From positions 1 to 64,000 of the forward strand of contig CALVQW010000009.1 of the NCBI GenBank assembly GCA_944358385.1: 64,000 nucleotides of DNA. Reading direction: 5' to 3'. Each line of letters begins with the position of its first letter. Position 1 is the first letter of the stretch. The translations under genes and the position numbers were made by a program. Source of the DNA: an uncultured Clostridia bacterium (GTDB taxonomy: Bacteria > Bacillota > Clostridia > Christensenellales > CAG-917). The notes beneath the pieces are model-generated. The model saw only the letters and a program-made list of their open reading frames with translations. It was not told where the DNA came from and did no database searches. This document shows, piece by piece, positions 63,682 through 64,000 of the stretch.

Positions 63682-64000
63682 ATGCAAGATCGGATGCGTT
63701 ATTTCGGGACGGACGGCATAAGAGGTGTGTACGGCGAGGAGCTGACGGACGGGCTGGCTATGCTGGCGGGCAACGCTCTTGGCAGAGCCGCTGACGGCGG
63801 GAGGGTGATCCTGGGGCGGGACACCCGCACAAGCGGGGAAAACCTCGCGCGTGCGCTCGCCGAAGGGATCTTGGCGGGCGGAGGATGTGTGACCGACCTC
63901 GGCGTGGTGACCACTCCCTGCGTCGCTTTTGTCACGCGCATGACGGGCGCGGCGGCAGGGGTGATGATCTCCGCATCGCACAATCCTCCCCGTTACAACG
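63682..64000 (+). CDS. glmM: Phosphoglucosamine mutase, N-terminal part (runs off the window)
   Basis: First 106 codons. YFGTDGIRGVYGEELT at the start, VILGRDTRTSGENLARAL, and the phosphoserine loop ISASHNPPRYN are typical of GlmM, which makes glucosamine-1-phosphate for cell-wall precursors. ATG 63682 and ATG 63694 are both in frame; MRYFGTDGIRG from 63694 is a normal N-terminus. No Shine-Dalgarno is visible; TATACT at 63671-63676 lies so close that the mRNA leader would be almost absent. Confidence 0.88.
   Translation, partial: MQDRMRYFGTDGIRGVYGEELTDGLAMLAGNALGRAADGGRVILGRDTRTSGENLARALAEGILAGGGCVTDLGVVTTPCVAFVTRMTGAAAGVMISASHNPPRYN

Overview
This window looks like a chromosomal segment of a GC-rich, endospore-forming anaerobic Bacillota (class Clostridia; a gut Christensenellales/Borkfalkiaceae-like lineage would fit, but that placement is inference). 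Support: a SleB-like spore cortex-lytic enzyme next to spoIIR, a SpoIIIJ/Jag/rnpA/rpmH cluster, a PerR-rubrerythrin oxidative-stress operon, HrcA/CIRCE control of hsp20, Firmicutes-type pyr genes (pyrK-pyrD type 1B), and strong Shine-Dalgarno sites. No tRNA, rRNA, CRISPR, phage or transposase gene was seen.

Layout: 1-0.9 kb divergent sleB (partial) and spoIIR; 1.6-5.0 kb a minus-strand operon of an SDR, an M28-like membrane protein and a PTS-IIC-like transporter; 5.1-6.6 kb a lipoprotein; 6.7-11 kb aspS-asnA-asnS; 11-12 kb trxB; 12-14 kb repeats plus a predicted sRNA; 14-16.8 kb split transketolase; 17.8-18.7 kb a lipoprotein with a poly-G promoter; 19.5-26 kb the rpmH-rnpA-yidD-yidC-jag-mnmE-mnmG cluster (dnaA is not attached to it); 26-29 kb ychF-argS; 29-30.6 kb uppP and a LURP-one-like gene; 31-34.5 kb two intracellular glycosidases (GH27, GH13); 34.7-36.4 kb perR plus a flavin reductase/rubredoxin/rubrerythrin fusion; 36.5-37.2 kb the second poly-G lipoprotein; 38-48 kb the de novo pyrimidine genes pyrC-carA-carB-pyrK-pyrD-pyrF, then pyrE-pyrB; 48.4-53.6 kb a three-gene membrane-protein operon of unknown role; 55.4-59.9 kb gyrB-gyrA; 60.2-62 kb two secreted proteins; 63-64 kb hsp20 and the start of glmM.

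The most unusual content is between the genes. Ten copies of a 290-500 nt interspersed element (here called R) share one order of blocks and several hairpins. In the five A-type copies, stem substitutions are either a compensatory pair or G-U wobbles in a single orientation, which points to a structured RNA. R copies split the mnmE-mnmG and pyrF-pyrE gene orders. A second family (P) is a palindromic or terminator cassette whose outer end coincides with the stop codon of four different genes. Two paralogous lipoprotein genes have G tracts of 12 and 10 inside the promoter spacer, suggesting phase variation. Three promoters (gyrB, pyrC and the membrane operon) share an alternating CG spacer next to the -10. 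All coordinates and pairings were read by eye; no search or folding program was run.
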